Shown: piece by piece, positions 26,801 to 34,674 of the stretch
Numbering within the stretch: position 1 is the stretch's first letter
Layout: every line of letters begins with the position of its first letter
Made by a program: the position numbers and the translations under genes
The notes under the pieces: model-generated
Seen by the model: only the letters and a program-made list of their open reading frames with translations
Database searches by the model: none
What the model was told of the DNA's origin: nothing
Origin: HGM04593 sp045589695
GTDB lineage: Bacteria; Bacteroidota; Bacteroidia; Bacteroidales; Bacteroidaceae
Length of the DNA stretch: 64,000 nt
NCBI GenBank assembly: GCA_045589695.1
Contig: JAZNPP010000067.1
Location: forward strand, 1-64,000
Direction of reading: 5' to 3'

Positions 26801-28354
26801 ATTTCGTTCTCGTATTACGGCCGTGAGCCGGAGACCATATACACATCTGCAGCCGTGCCAGCAGAGATTTTCACAACAATTCATCAGATTGTCAATGTGC
26901 CTCGCGGCGCAAGCTTCAACGTCGAATACGACAACGGCGACAAAGACGGATTGAAATACTGCTACATGAGAGCGTTCATCGACCTTAATGCCGACGGAGA
27001 TTTTGATGACGAGGGCGAGCTTGTCAAGAGCATCGGTACAGCCGAAGCGCAGAATGCAGCCGTTTGCAAAGGAAAGATAAACGTAATACTGCCTTATGAC
27101 ACCCCGTTAGGCATCACCCACATGCGCCTGCGTTTCGACGGAGCATGGGACAACCCGACAGCAAAGTCCGCAAAAGAAGCTTCGATACGCCCTGTTTATG
27201 AAATAATCATTAACGTGACAGAATACTCCCAGCTCGCCTCGCAAATAACCGTGAAGCCTAACAACAACGCATGGGGAACCGTTGCGGTGTGGACCGACGA
27301 AACGCCTGACGGCTCGACAGCCACAGAGTGGAACGTCACGCGAGGAGTGCCTTTCACGATAAAGGCCGAGCCTGCCGACGATGCGGAGTTCATAGGCTGG
27401 AAGGACCGGTACGGACGCATTGTAAGCACAGAACTTGAAGTCACGAGATATGCTTGCGAAGATGCCGTATACACCGCAATATTCAACAAAGGAGAAAGCC
27501 GCAAGCAGCTCGGAACGCTCATCGAGATTGTCGAGAATTTCATTCGAGAGATAGCGACGGTAGAGCCCGAAGGCAAAACGACCAAATTACAGTTGCAGAC
27601 AACAACGCAGAACGAGGCATACTACTTGTGGTCTAACGCTCCCGACCCTATAGAAGGAAGCATAAGCCATTTGACCGACGGAATAAAAGGCAACAACAGC
27701 AACTACTTTCATTCGAACTGGCATACATTGCAGACAGCCGAGGGCTATCACTTTATAGAAACAGACCTGGGCGAAGATAATGTATACTCACGAATGCAGA
27801 TTTCCTATCATACGCGTACAGGATGTTCCAACGATTTTCCCGACGCAATAACAGTAATGGGAAGCTATGACAAGAAGAATTACAGCAACGTCTACTCTGT
27901 CAAGTCGGGATTGCCGCAAGGGGTAAACCAGACGTTCACGTCCGACTATTTCAATTGCGGCAAGGACTACAGGTATCTACGTTTCAAGGTTGATGCGGAA
28001 CGCACGTATTGGCATATGGGAGAGTTTGAGCTGTATGCGAAAAGCTCAAAAGCGACAGTAGACGAGTCATTCAAAGAACTTGTAACAGCCGCTGACGTCG
28101 AGAGACTTTACGACATGACAACTGTCGCGAAGTACCTTTACGACAACAGCATTGACAATGACGAGCTTGACGCGGCATATGAGAAACTGAACAGATATTA
28201 TTCGGAACTGCAGAAATCGACAAGCATTACAGACATAAATGCCGTACAGCCTGCCGACAGCGTTTACGATCTCGGCGGCCGCAGACTCGAAGAGAGCGCT
28301 GACGCCGGCATATACATTATGAACGGAAAGAAGATAATGGTAAGAAACAACTGA
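23888..28354 (+). CDS. Secreted multidomain alpha-N-acetylglucosaminidase (GH89)
   Basis: This 1,488-residue exported enzyme should release terminal alpha-linked GlcNAc, as on gastric mucin or heparan sulfate; its exact substrate is unknown. A signal peptide ends near residue 24. The GH89 N-terminal, TIM-barrel and helical C-terminal domains fill about residues 25-760, with catalytic-type glutamates Glu329 (SMDPFHEGSLP) and Glu464 (GVGATPEGTETNP). Appended are a GEVED-like module (about 770-870), an InlB-like repeat (870-947), a second GEVED module (950-1107), another repeat (1117-1200), a discoidin/F5-8C-like domain (1234-1387) and a tail (1447-1488, VYDLGGRRL and AGIYIMNGKKIMV) like Bacteroidales sorting tails. 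ATG 23888 starts the signal peptide; an in-frame TTG lies at 23861. Confidence 0.92.
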   Translation: MKKLLTALTLTIAFILTAATATAQAPKATPQEAINGLIDRIGGKGAAQKFVIAIDETLDDANGKDIFIITAQDGKPCIKGNSQLSVAAGINWYLNHHAHINLTWNNLTTDLTTVPLPVPAEEERHECNTTYRYDFNTCTFSYSMAFWTWERWQKEIDWMALHGINAPLNLVGLDVVTRNFLKELGISDSDIADYIAGPGFIAWFAMNNLEGWGGTIEAKDVVMKGNPEWWYTRQEQLCRNMLQRMRELGMQPVIPGFSGQVPNCIVNYTIDGFSRNDVINNGNWAGGYTRPDILNPASASYAAFAPIYYKHLEEIMGVSEFYSMDPFHEGSLPNGVTNANCYPNIMKHLDAYYNSVPAETKEKNNAPAEPKWIIQYWQGVPQSGAFEAMNGYGDRFIGLDLFSDAPGKAKWNSDYFKGRPYIFCMLHNFGGRSGLHGRLETTMNDYFRALAKGNNMQGVGATPEGTETNPILYDMLFELPWMDPAERPTADEWLEEYAHARYGMKNAAALEALQNLKNSVWACPSDQQGTSEAVILARPSWEVKSVSSWSTSAIYWNTQDVLLAADQLVSISELVHTEDGIANYNYDVIDVIRQAMVDYAAELLPLINKARTEKNTAEYERLYKLYLQLMLDLDEMLSYDENFKLERWTSLARNIADEVSGTTDNDRNWLEWNARTQVTVWSKGNTDLHDYSNRCWAGLIKDYHYARWKYFFENNGAAPSGNWYSGFEYPWTINYTDYDYSKINIPSDMTATEKAVETFGKYFGKVKGTAKNYIFPMGVTRDASKSGIVAETHRGETAELPIEIGKDVAITSVLIDLNADGAFSSDEQLAAEGMKITVPADAEIGKTKANVKFSDGTEITFNLAIIEVIAEERTITVVAGENGTVAIEGSDKFTVTNKEAVTMQAVANTGYNFSDWTDADGNIVSNDNPFTYYGKNDATFKANFIQDKWGIIEGSTNSYHDIAGYSQFVHNISFSYYGREPETIYTSAAVPAEIFTTIHQIVNVPRGASFNVEYDNGDKDGLKYCYMRAFIDLNADGDFDDEGELVKSIGTAEAQNAAVCKGKINVILPYDTPLGITHMRLRFDGAWDNPTAKSAKEASIRPVYEIIINVTEYSQLASQITVKPNNNAWGTVAVWTDETPDGSTATEWNVTRGVPFTIKAEPADDAEFIGWKDRYGRIVSTELEVTRYACEDAVYTAIFNKGESRKQLGTLIEIVENFIREIATVEPEGKTTKLQLQTTTQNEAYYLWSNAPDPIEGSISHLTDGIKGNNSNYFHSNWHTLQTAEGYHFIETDLGEDNVYSRMQISYHTRTGCSNDFPDAITVMGSYDKKNYSNVYSVKSGLPQGVNQTFTSDYFNCGKDYRYLRFKVDAERTYWHMGEFELYAKSSKATVDESFKELVTAADVERLYDMTTVAKYLYDNSIDNDELDAAYEKLNRYYSELQKSTSITDINAVQPADSVYDLGGRRLEESADAGIYIMNGKKIMVRNN

Positions 28355-28390
28355 ACTTTGCAATATACCATCATCGAATGCGGATATTAC

Positions 28391-28430
28391 AAAACGGTGA
28401 AGCGACAATTGACGGTCGCTTCACCGTTTT
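28391..28430. terminator. Bidirectional hairpin terminator between the GH89 gene and the minus-strand gene
   Basis: Bases 28391-28406 and 28415-28430 form a perfect 16-bp stem ending in TTTT on the plus side and, read on the minus strand, likewise in TTTT. The loop is 8 bases. It fits termination of both convergent genes. Confidence 0.85.
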
Positions 28431-28444
28431 TATTAGGCCCGGCA

Positions 28445-28903
28445 TTACTTGCTTGTGGATGCCGCCGGCGGACAAGAGGAAGCGTTAAAGGAGGAATTCC
28501 TGTAGTTCCTGCCGTTGTTATGCCAATTATATTTTTTGAACACTATCTGAAGCTGGCGGGCATTCAGCATTTTTGAGAGAACAGCGTAATACTTCTTGTC
28601 TATATCAAGAGACCTCTGCTTTGCCTCCATGCTGGCCTCTATAAACGCCTTAATATCTTTGTCGGTCATATCCTTACGGCTGCGGTATAGCGAAGAACGG
28701 CATTCTATGAGTTCCTTGATGTATTCCCTGTAGACCGACGCAAAAGCCTCGGCGTCTTCATCGCTAAGCATGAGCCTGCTCCGGACTTTGGCCACGCACC
28801 GTTCTATCTTCTGTTCCTGTGTCAGGTTTTCGTTTTGTCCGTCCTGGGCAAAGAGAGGCAAGAGAGAGAATAACACTAAAGACAATAATAGCATTCTTTT
28901 CAT
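28445..28903 (-). CDS. Small periplasmic protein, possibly Spy/CpxP-like
   Basis: This 152-residue exported protein has a signal peptide (MKRMLLLSLVLFSLLPLFA) and a wholly helical, charged mature part. Features include LTQEQKIERCVAKVRSRLML, KDMTDKDIKAFIEASMEAKQ and LSKMLNARQLQIVFKKYNW. The recurrent L-T/S-x-x-Q/D-x pattern and size recall Spy/CpxP-type periplasmic chaperones or metal sensors, but similarity is weak and I do not assign a function. The C-terminal 25 residues (after NWHNNGRNY) are Asn/Ser-rich and look disordered. It is a single gene between two terminators. Confidence 0.7.
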   Translation of the reverse strand: MKRMLLLSLVLFSLLPLFAQDGQNENLTQEQKIERCVAKVRSRLMLSDEDAEAFASVYREYIKELIECRSSLYRSRKDMTDKDIKAFIEASMEAKQRSLDIDKKYYAVLSKMLNARQLQIVFKKYNWHNNGRNYRNSSFNASSCPPAASTSK

Positions 28904-28930
28904 TTCCGTATCCGTTTATTTAAGCATTAC

Positions 28931-28954
28931 AAGAAAGGCTGCATTTCAGCAGCC
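28931..28954 (-). terminator. Probable terminator after the acyl-CoA synthetase gene
   Basis: On the minus strand GGCTGC and GCAGCC (28954-28949 with 28942-28937, 6-base loop) are followed by a short TTTCTT. It lies 15 bases after the stop of the gene ending at 28969. The stem is short, so confidence is moderate. Confidence 0.6.
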
Positions 28955-28968
28955 CCTCATGTGTTTTA

Positions 28969-30876
28969 TTATTTAAAAGCATCGAGATTATGCTGTTCGT
29001 ACAATTGCTTGCCCTCGGGAGTATAAAGAATGTCGATACGTTCCTGATAGAATTTTTCCACCTTGCCTCGAACGACCTTCATCGTACTGTTCATCATGCC
29101 GTTCTGCTCAGTAAACGCTTCGGGCAAAATCGCGAAACAGCTCGGCAACCACCGTTCAGGGAACATTCCGGCATGCTCGCCGCCTTTCTTGAACATATCA
29201 ATATCGGTCTTTACGAGGTCACATGCAGCCTTACGGCCATCTTCTGTAGAGAGGTCAAGTCCCTTAGCCTCAAGGGCACGTTTGATGTTGTCCTTGTTAG
29301 GAACGATCAAAGCGGTAGTGTAAGGCGACTGGTTATTGTAAAGGATAACCTGGTCTACCGTAGGACAAAGGCTCACGAAAGCCTCCTCGATACCCTCGGG
29401 GCTGTACTTTTCACCGTCGCTTGAGATAAGGAGGCTCTTGAAACGTCCCTTTACATAAAGCAGTCCTTCGCTCGACATGTAACCGAGGTCACCTGTATAA
29501 AGATAACCGTCACGTACGGTCTCGGCTGTCGCGACAGGATTTTTCCAGTAACCCGCCATCACGTTCTCGCCCTTAACGACGATTTCGCCAAGCTCGCCGA
29601 CAGGAAGTTCTTTGCCGTCGGAGTCGCAAATCTTAAGTTCTATAGGCTTTACGAGCTTGCCGCTTGAGCCGAAGCGATAAAGGTCGGGGCCGTTTGAAGA
29701 GATTACCGGTGTAGCCTCAGATAGGCCGTATCCCTGATACATAGGCATGCCTACGCCAATATAGAAGTTCTGCAAATCCTTGTCGAGGAGAGCGCCGCCG
29801 CCTACAAAGAAACGAAGCTCGCCGCCGAAATTGTCACGTATCTTAGAGAAGATAAGCTTATCGAAGAGAGCCACGAGAGGCTTCAGGAATATACGCATGC
29901 CCTTAGAATCGAGATTGCTCTCGCCATAATATTTCTGGCGAACAGCCATACCCCAATGGAAGAGAGTCTCTGTAAACTTGCCCTTTGCACGTATAGCGCC
30001 TTCGATATTCTTCTTGAATGTTTTAGCCAATGAAGGAACCGAAAGGATGAAGTGAGGACGCACCTCCTTAATATTAAGAGGAATGTTCTTCAACGTCTCA
30101 AGACCTGTACGGCCTACCTGTACAGTTGCGGCTGTAGCGCCCTTCGACATCATGATGTAGAAGCCTACGACGTGAGCGAAGCAGTGGTCAAGAGGAAGAA
30201 TAATAAGCGTACGCCATGTCTCGTCGATGTGAACGAGAGTAAGCGCCTGTTCAACGTTAGACGTATAGTTGCGGTGGGTAAGCACAACGCCTTTAGGGTC
30301 GGCCGTCGTACCGCTGGTATATGTAATAGTCGCGATATCGTTGTTCTGCAATGAGCGGCCTATCGAAAGGAACTCCTCCATAGAGTGCGAAGCGAGGAAC
30401 TCGTCACCCATCTTCATTACTTCGTCAATAGCGATTTCCTTATCTTCGAGCTCTCCGCAATTGCCGAACACTATAATCTTTTCAACTGCCGTAAGCTTAT
30501 CCTTTATCGCGCGCACCTTCTTAAGCTGATAGTTCGACACAAGGATATACTTGACGTCGCCATGCACAAGGCGGAACAAAAGGTCGTTGCTTTCTTCGAG
30601 TTTGATTGAAAGGGGCACGTTCACGGCACCGGCATAGAACATAGCGAGTTCTCCGATGACCCACATGTTGCATCCTTCGCTCAGAAGAGCCATATTGTCG
30701 CCCTTTTTGACGCCGAGAGCCTGATAGCCGGCGCCAAGACGATAAACCTGCTCTTTCACTTGGATATAGGTAGTAGGTTTAAAACCCTCTTTTTTGTCAG
30801 TTTTCTCAAGGAGGAACGTGTTGTCAGGATATAGCTTTACCGATTCCTCAAACAGATCTACTAATGTTTTCTTCAT
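28969..30876 (-). CDS. Long-chain fatty acid--CoA ligase (AMP-forming)
   Basis: This 635-residue enzyme would activate long-chain fatty acids with ATP and CoA. The AMP-binding signature is ATITYTSGTTADPKGVVLTH. Further motifs are MYQGYGLSEATPVISSN, GYLYTGDLGYMSSEGLLYVK and KSLLISSDGEKYSPEGIEEA, the last carrying the hinge and C-terminal subdomain. I chose ATG 30876 (MKKTLVDLFEESVKLYPDNT); the frame is open to 30978 but that part overlaps the likely promoter at 30936-30969. It is divergent from an acyltransferase gene, which may point to shared fatty-acid and lipid work. Confidence 0.92.
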   Translation of the reverse strand: MKKTLVDLFEESVKLYPDNTFLLEKTDKKEGFKPTTYIQVKEQVYRLGAGYQALGVKKGDNMALLSEGCNMWVIGELAMFYAGAVNVPLSIKLEESNDLLFRLVHGDVKYILVSNYQLKKVRAIKDKLTAVEKIIVFGNCGELEDKEIAIDEVMKMGDEFLASHSMEEFLSIGRSLQNNDIATITYTSGTTADPKGVVLTHRNYTSNVEQALTLVHIDETWRTLIILPLDHCFAHVVGFYIMMSKGATAATVQVGRTGLETLKNIPLNIKEVRPHFILSVPSLAKTFKKNIEGAIRAKGKFTETLFHWGMAVRQKYYGESNLDSKGMRIFLKPLVALFDKLIFSKIRDNFGGELRFFVGGGALLDKDLQNFYIGVGMPMYQGYGLSEATPVISSNGPDLYRFGSSGKLVKPIELKICDSDGKELPVGELGEIVVKGENVMAGYWKNPVATAETVRDGYLYTGDLGYMSSEGLLYVKGRFKSLLISSDGEKYSPEGIEEAFVSLCPTVDQVILYNNQSPYTTALIVPNKDNIKRALEAKGLDLSTEDGRKAACDLVKTDIDMFKKGGEHAGMFPERWLPSCFAILPEAFTEQNGMMNSTMKVVRGKVEKFYQERIDILYTPEGKQLYEQHNLDAFK

Positions 30877-30935
30877 AAGACAGTGATTTAATTTGCTTGC
30901 AGGACGCACTTGCCGTTCCCGCATGTTTAACTTTG

Positions 30936-30969
30936 CGAATATACAAAAAACCTTAAACATAGTTGCAAA
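30936..30969 (-). promoter_or_regulatory. Promoter of the acyl-CoA synthetase gene
   Basis: On the minus strand TTTG (30969-30966) is followed after 22 bases by TATATTCG (30943-30936), the TTCG variant of the -7 box. Transcription would start just before the ATG at 30876, which supports the shorter start. Confidence 0.6.
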
Positions 30970-31108
30970 AAGGTTCAAAATGTTTCACATTTTATTAAAC
31001 AATCGCACAAAAAGAACAAAAAACATAAAAACCCGTACAAATAAACAAATTTAACATCCTCTTCACTATTATTTTTATCAAGCAATGAATTTTAAACCGA
31101 TTTTTAAC

Positions 31109-31116
31109 TACATTTG
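31109..31116 (+). promoter_or_regulatory. -7 promoter element for the LpxL-type gene
   Basis: TACATTTG matches TAnnTTTG and lies 25 bases before ATG 31142. It falls inside the longer open frame that begins at 31085, which argues that the true start is 31142. No clear -33 box is present. Confidence 0.5.
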
Positions 31117-31141
31117 TAAATACATTTACAGAGCCTTTAAA

Positions 31142-32071
31142 ATGGAAGCGAAGCTAAGTTGGTATCAAAAAGCAGAACTGGAACTGCTATGGACGTTCTG
31201 CCTGTTGCTCAGCCGCATGCCGAGAATATTCCGATACTATGTACTGAAGCCTTTCATCGCATTGCCGCTCATACTTTCAGGATACCGCCGCAAGGTTATA
31301 AGAGAAAACATAAAGAACTCTTTCCCCGAGAAGAGCGAAAAGGAACATAGAAGCATAGCGCGCCGTTACTACTATTTCCTTGCCGAGGTCATTGTCGATA
31401 CGATAAGCCTTGTAGGCGCAGGCGAGAAACGCAAGAACAATGTCACACGGTGGACAAACAGCAAAGAGATGGGCGAGAAATTAGGCGGCAAGGACTGGAT
31501 AGCTATCGGGGCCCATTACGGTTGCTGGGAATACCTTCTTATTTGGAGCAGAGAGCTGCGTGAATCAAAGCTTATGGGAGTATATCACCCTATGAAAAGC
31601 ATTGTATTCGAGCATTTCTACCGCAGGCTTCGCAACGTGTCAGAGCAGCTGATACAGGTACCGATGAAACAGACGATACTGCACTTCCTTCGCAACCGCA
31701 AGAGCGGACAAGGCACGGTAATAGGTCTTGTAGCGGACCAGAGCCCTACCCTTCGCCCCGACAGCCATTGGTTCAGATTCCTTAACCAGGACACGGTGTT
31801 CCACGACGGTGCCGAGGCTATGGCGCTGAAGTTCAACCTGCCGATATATTTCGCATACACAAAGCGTACCGCTCCGGGACGTTACGAAACTCGTTTTGAC
31901 AAAATCTACGACGGCAAGGAACAGGTCGCGCCGCACGAAATAACAGGGCGGTACATAAAAAGGCTTGAAAGCATGATAAAAGAGTGCCCTGAACTATGGA
32001 TGTGGTCGCACAAAAGGTGGAAGCACACGCCCGAAAGGCAAGCCGCAAGATTCGGTAAGAGCAGTTTGTAG
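31142..32071 (+). CDS. LpxL/HtrB-type lipid A acyltransferase
   Basis: This 309-residue inner-membrane-associated protein belongs to the lysophospholipid/lauroyl acyltransferase family that adds secondary acyl chains to lipid A or ornithine-type lipids. The catalytic H-x4-E motif is in AIGAHYGCWEYLLIW, and the second conserved block is VIGLVADQSPTLRPDSHWFRF. An N-terminal hydrophobic stretch (about residues 10-45, including LLWTFCLLLSRMPRIF) anchors it. ATG 31142 is preferred to 31085 because a -7 box lies between them. It is convergent with the Stealth gene and separated from it by a long hairpin. Confidence 0.87.
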   Translation: MEAKLSWYQKAELELLWTFCLLLSRMPRIFRYYVLKPFIALPLILSGYRRKVIRENIKNSFPEKSEKEHRSIARRYYYFLAEVIVDTISLVGAGEKRKNNVTRWTNSKEMGEKLGGKDWIAIGAHYGCWEYLLIWSRELRESKLMGVYHPMKSIVFEHFYRRLRNVSEQLIQVPMKQTILHFLRNRKSGQGTVIGLVADQSPTLRPDSHWFRFLNQDTVFHDGAEAMALKFNLPIYFAYTKRTAPGRYETRFDKIYDGKEQVAPHEITGRYIKRLESMIKECPELWMWSHKRWKHTPERQAARFGKSSL

Positions 32072-32077
32072 AAAATA

Positions 32078-32125
32078 TGACATAAATGAAGCGGGGTTCA
32101 CTTCGGCCCCGCTTCATTTATGTCA
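32078..32125. terminator. 19-bp perfect hairpin shared by convergent genes
   Basis: Bases 32078-32096 and 32107-32125 are perfect inverted repeats with a 10-base loop. The right arm covers the stop codon of the minus-strand Stealth gene (stop at 32118-32120). Without a U-tract on either side, it probably acts as a bidirectional terminator or mRNA 3' end cap. Confidence 0.72.
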
Positions 32126-33086
32126 ATTCAATATTCAGCCTCTTAGTAATCCATTTTTTGAACATTTCCTGTTCCTCAGCGGTCGTCTCTCCCAACGAAT
32201 TGATGCAGCCGAATTTCAATTTCTTGTTAGCTTCGGCCTCAGCGATTTTGCGTTCCATATAGCCTTTTTTCTTTTTTAAAGAGGGCTTGAAGAAGCATGT
32301 CGTATTTTTAGCGGAACGCACCTCAAGCAACCCGTCACGTTCGGCGCTAAGATAGAACAACGTAGGAGCGCTGAACTGAGAAGACTCACGGAAGCGATGA
32401 CGTATATTGTGGTCAAGAAGACAGGGATGCTCAGCATAGAATTTCTCATACCACGAACGCCGCATAGGCACAGGGGCATGCGGGAAAAGGTAAAAATAAC
32501 TTGAGTTCAGAATATCAGCAGAATTAAGCATAGGGTCCTTATGCCCGAACACTTTATGTTTTCGGCCTGCACGTTTCGCCCAACGAGCGATGCGTGCCCA
32601 TATCGCAGGGAAGCGTTCAGCATATATGATTGTTTTATCACCGTCGAACCACATGTTCTTTTCGGCGGGCGCTGCAAGAAAAACATCGTCATTGAAATAA
32701 AGGAAATTGTCGCTCAGACCGGGTATACGCCAAAGCATCGTTGATATAGCCAAAGAGTTGAATGTAGGCAGATACTGTTCGTAACCGCTGAACAAGACCT
32801 TGTGATCGATTAATTCAACAGGTATTCTGTTTTCCGGGAAGTTATGCGCCACGAACTCATCGACATGAGGATTCTGCTCGTCCGTAACTATATATATTTT
32901 ATTAATCCATGAGGCGTAACGCAGCAAGGACGCCACGCAATAATAAATCTCGCCTGTAAAGCTGTAGCGCGCGGCACCCGCGACATCGTCAAAATCGTCC
33001 TCCCTTTTTCCTGTCAGGAATTGGGTTTTCTTACGTTTATGGGCAGGGTCATCACCATTGACCCAAGCTATTACAACATCAGTCAT
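32118..33086 (-). CDS. Stealth family sugar-phosphate transferase (capsule/exopolysaccharide)
   Basis: This 322-residue protein carries the Stealth conserved regions: CR1 DVVIAWVNGDDPAHKRK, CR2 SLLRYASWINKIYIVTDEQN with FNSLAISTMLW and FLYFNDDVFLAAP, then CR3/CR4-like HAPVPMRRSWYEKFYAEHP and TKRLNIELT. Stealth enzymes transfer sugar-1-phosphates during polymer synthesis, as in the capsules of Neisseria and in eukaryotic GlcNAc-1-phosphotransferase. It starts 9 bases after a glycosyltransferase gene and shares its promoter, so the two probably decorate one surface glycan. There is no larger capsule cluster nearby. Confidence 0.88.
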   Translation of the reverse strand: MTDVVIAWVNGDDPAHKRKKTQFLTGKREDDFDDVAGAARYSFTGEIYYCVASLLRYASWINKIYIVTDEQNPHVDEFVAHNFPENRIPVELIDHKVLFSGYEQYLPTFNSLAISTMLWRIPGLSDNFLYFNDDVFLAAPAEKNMWFDGDKTIIYAERFPAIWARIARWAKRAGRKHKVFGHKDPMLNSADILNSSYFYLFPHAPVPMRRSWYEKFYAEHPCLLDHNIRHRFRESSQFSAPTLFYLSAERDGLLEVRSAKNTTCFFKPSLKKKKGYMERKIAEAEANKKLKFGCINSLGETTAEEQEMFKKWITKRLNIELT

Positions 33087-33095
33087 AACCTTCTT

Positions 33096-33935
33096 TTATA
33101 AAATATCCTTAAAACTGTCCGGAATACGTACAACGACCTTTATTATTGGATTCCAGGGTTTGTTCCAAGCAAACGGATTACGTAGCACCTTTTGGACAAG
33201 ACGCATTCTTTTGACAGTCCTGTTCCATTCACGGGCTTTACCTCTTGTAACGACATTTATTGTTCCGGCACGTTTCCTGATATGCCTTGAAAGGCCGATG
33301 GAGAGAAGATCGGAATTAGTCATACGCTTTTGAATCATTTCAAGGTCTATGCTTCCGAAGTGGAAAAGAAAAAGATTGCTGTCGATATGATAATTATGGC
33401 CTTTAACTCTATGGAAACCGGAGCCCCATGAAACCGGAGCCGCTATTACAGAGGTTTTTGTATAGCGTGAACAGAGATAGGCGTAAGAACGTTGGCTGAG
33501 AAACGGTTTGCCGCCGTCGATAGGCCCCTCAAAACTCAGATGCTGCCCGACGTCTATGCCTAAGCCTGAAACAGAGACGTCAATTTTGAGAGAACTCAGA
33601 TACTCAGGCAACGTTTTTCTCAACGCCGGATCTACTACAAGAAATTCATCGACATCAGTGCCTATTATCAAGTCGTATTTTTCCTCATTCATAAGGCGCG
33701 CGGCTTGGCTTGAAAGGAACTTCAGCCGCATCTTGTCGAACTTCACCACCTGTTCCGATATACGAGGTCGCAATTCCGTATACACCCCTTTGCAGAAGTC
33801 GGGTACACGCTGATCCTCACCGTCAAAATATATGCGGAGATTTTCGATGCCCAATTGCGTGCCATAGTATTCCACCCACTTGCGCAGGTAAAAATCATCG
33901 TTACGGACCATTGTTATAGCACAAATTCTCTTCAT
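33096..33935 (-). CDS. Glycosyltransferase, GT2/GT92-like
   Basis: This 279-residue protein starts KRICAITMVRNDDFYLRKWV, a typical nucleotide-sugar opening of the GT92 and related GT-A families. It has GTDVDEFLVVDP, in which the D-x-D motif would hold the metal ion, and a basic C-terminal part without membrane segments. It is the first gene of the pair with the Stealth gene. I chose ATG 33935 because a near-perfect promoter lies at 33956-33987; the open frame up to 33986 would begin within that promoter. The donor and acceptor sugars are unknown. Confidence 0.83.
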   Translation of the reverse strand: MKRICAITMVRNDDFYLRKWVEYYGTQLGIENLRIYFDGEDQRVPDFCKGVYTELRPRISEQVVKFDKMRLKFLSSQAARLMNEEKYDLIIGTDVDEFLVVDPALRKTLPEYLSSLKIDVSVSGLGIDVGQHLSFEGPIDGGKPFLSQRSYAYLCSRYTKTSVIAAPVSWGSGFHRVKGHNYHIDSNLFLFHFGSIDLEMIQKRMTNSDLLSIGLSRHIRKRAGTINVVTRGKAREWNRTVKRMRLVQKVLRNPFAWNKPWNPIIKVVVRIPDSFKDIL

Positions 33936-33955
33936 ACCATTATCCTTTGCCTTAA

Positions 33956-33987
33956 CAAAAGTAGCACAAGAAAAAAAAATAAACAAA
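33956..33987 (-). promoter_or_regulatory. Promoter of the glycosyltransferase-Stealth pair
   Basis: On the minus strand TTTG (33987-33984) is followed after exactly 20 bases by TACTTTTG (33963-33956). Both boxes are perfect. The leader would be about 15 bases. The remaining AT-rich bases to 34172 contain no gene I can support. Confidence 0.82.
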
Positions 33988-34172
33988 TGTATCCGTTCAT
34001 TATTTAATTATTCGCATTTTGTTTAAATTTTCCGTTTTGTCACATATTATAACACATAAGCCGGCCAAAAAGCTCTAACAAAGACAAAAAACATGATTGG
34101 GCCGTACACGGAGCAGTACTTCATTCACAATTTCAAACATACGGATACAAGCGAAAAAAACATAATTAAATG

Positions 34173-34202
34173 TTGCGTTTCAATTTTTAATGTCTATCTT
34201 CG
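34173..34202 (+). promoter_or_regulatory. Promoter of the methylmalonyl-CoA operon
   Basis: TTG at 34173-34175 and TATCTTCG at 34195-34202 are 19 bases apart. The latter is the TTCG form of the -7 box. The ATG of the epimerase gene lies 42 bases downstream. Confidence 0.62.
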
Positions 34203-34244
34203 CATTTACTATGTACTGATTTAAACAGAAAACGATATCACGAC

Positions 34245-34649
34245 ATGAAAATTTCAAAGATTGAACACTTAGGCATTGCGGTAAGAAGCATAGAGGAATC
34301 GTTGCCCTATTACGAGCAGGTTCTCGGCTTCAAGTGCTACAACATCGAAACCGTTGAAGACCAGAAAGTACGCACAGCTTTCCTTAAAGTGGGTGAGACC
34401 AAGATAGAGCTGCTCGAAGCGACATCGCCCGACAGCACAATAGCGAAATTCATAGAGAACAGAGGCGAAGGAATACACCACATCGCATACAAAGTAGAGG
34501 ACGGCGTGGCCAACGCTCTTGCCGAGTGCGAGGCGAAAGAGATACGCGCTATCGACAAGGCTCCGCGTACAGGCGCCGAAGGCCTTCAGATTGCTTTCCT
34601 GCACCCGAAGGCTACAAAAGGCGTTCTGACAGAACTCTGCGAAGAATAA
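34245..34649 (+). CDS. mce: Methylmalonyl-CoA epimerase
   Basis: This 134-residue enzyme of the vicinal-oxygen-chelate superfamily interconverts (R)- and (S)-methylmalonyl-CoA in succinate-propionate fermentation. Metal ligands are visible at the start (KIEHLGIAVRS), in the centre (IHHIAYKVED) and near the end (GVLTELCEE). Length is typical. It lies 25 bases ahead of the carboxyltransferase gene, as in other Bacteroidales. The mutase genes are not in this window. Confidence 0.94.
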   Translation: MKISKIEHLGIAVRSIEESLPYYEQVLGFKCYNIETVEDQKVRTAFLKVGETKIELLEATSPDSTIAKFIENRGEGIHHIAYKVEDGVANALAECEAKEIRAIDKAPRTGAEGLQIAFLHPKATKGVLTELCEE

Positions 34650-34674
34650 AAAGAAACACACAAAAACAGATATT

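Noticed and set aside
21306..28354. A polysaccharide utilisation locus
   Set aside because: The receptor is not clearly SusC-like, no SusD gene is present, and a terminator separates it from the GH89 gene.
33936..34172. Possible small RNA in the AT-rich gap
   Set aside because: Beyond the two promoters I found no stable fold, terminator or repeated motif.
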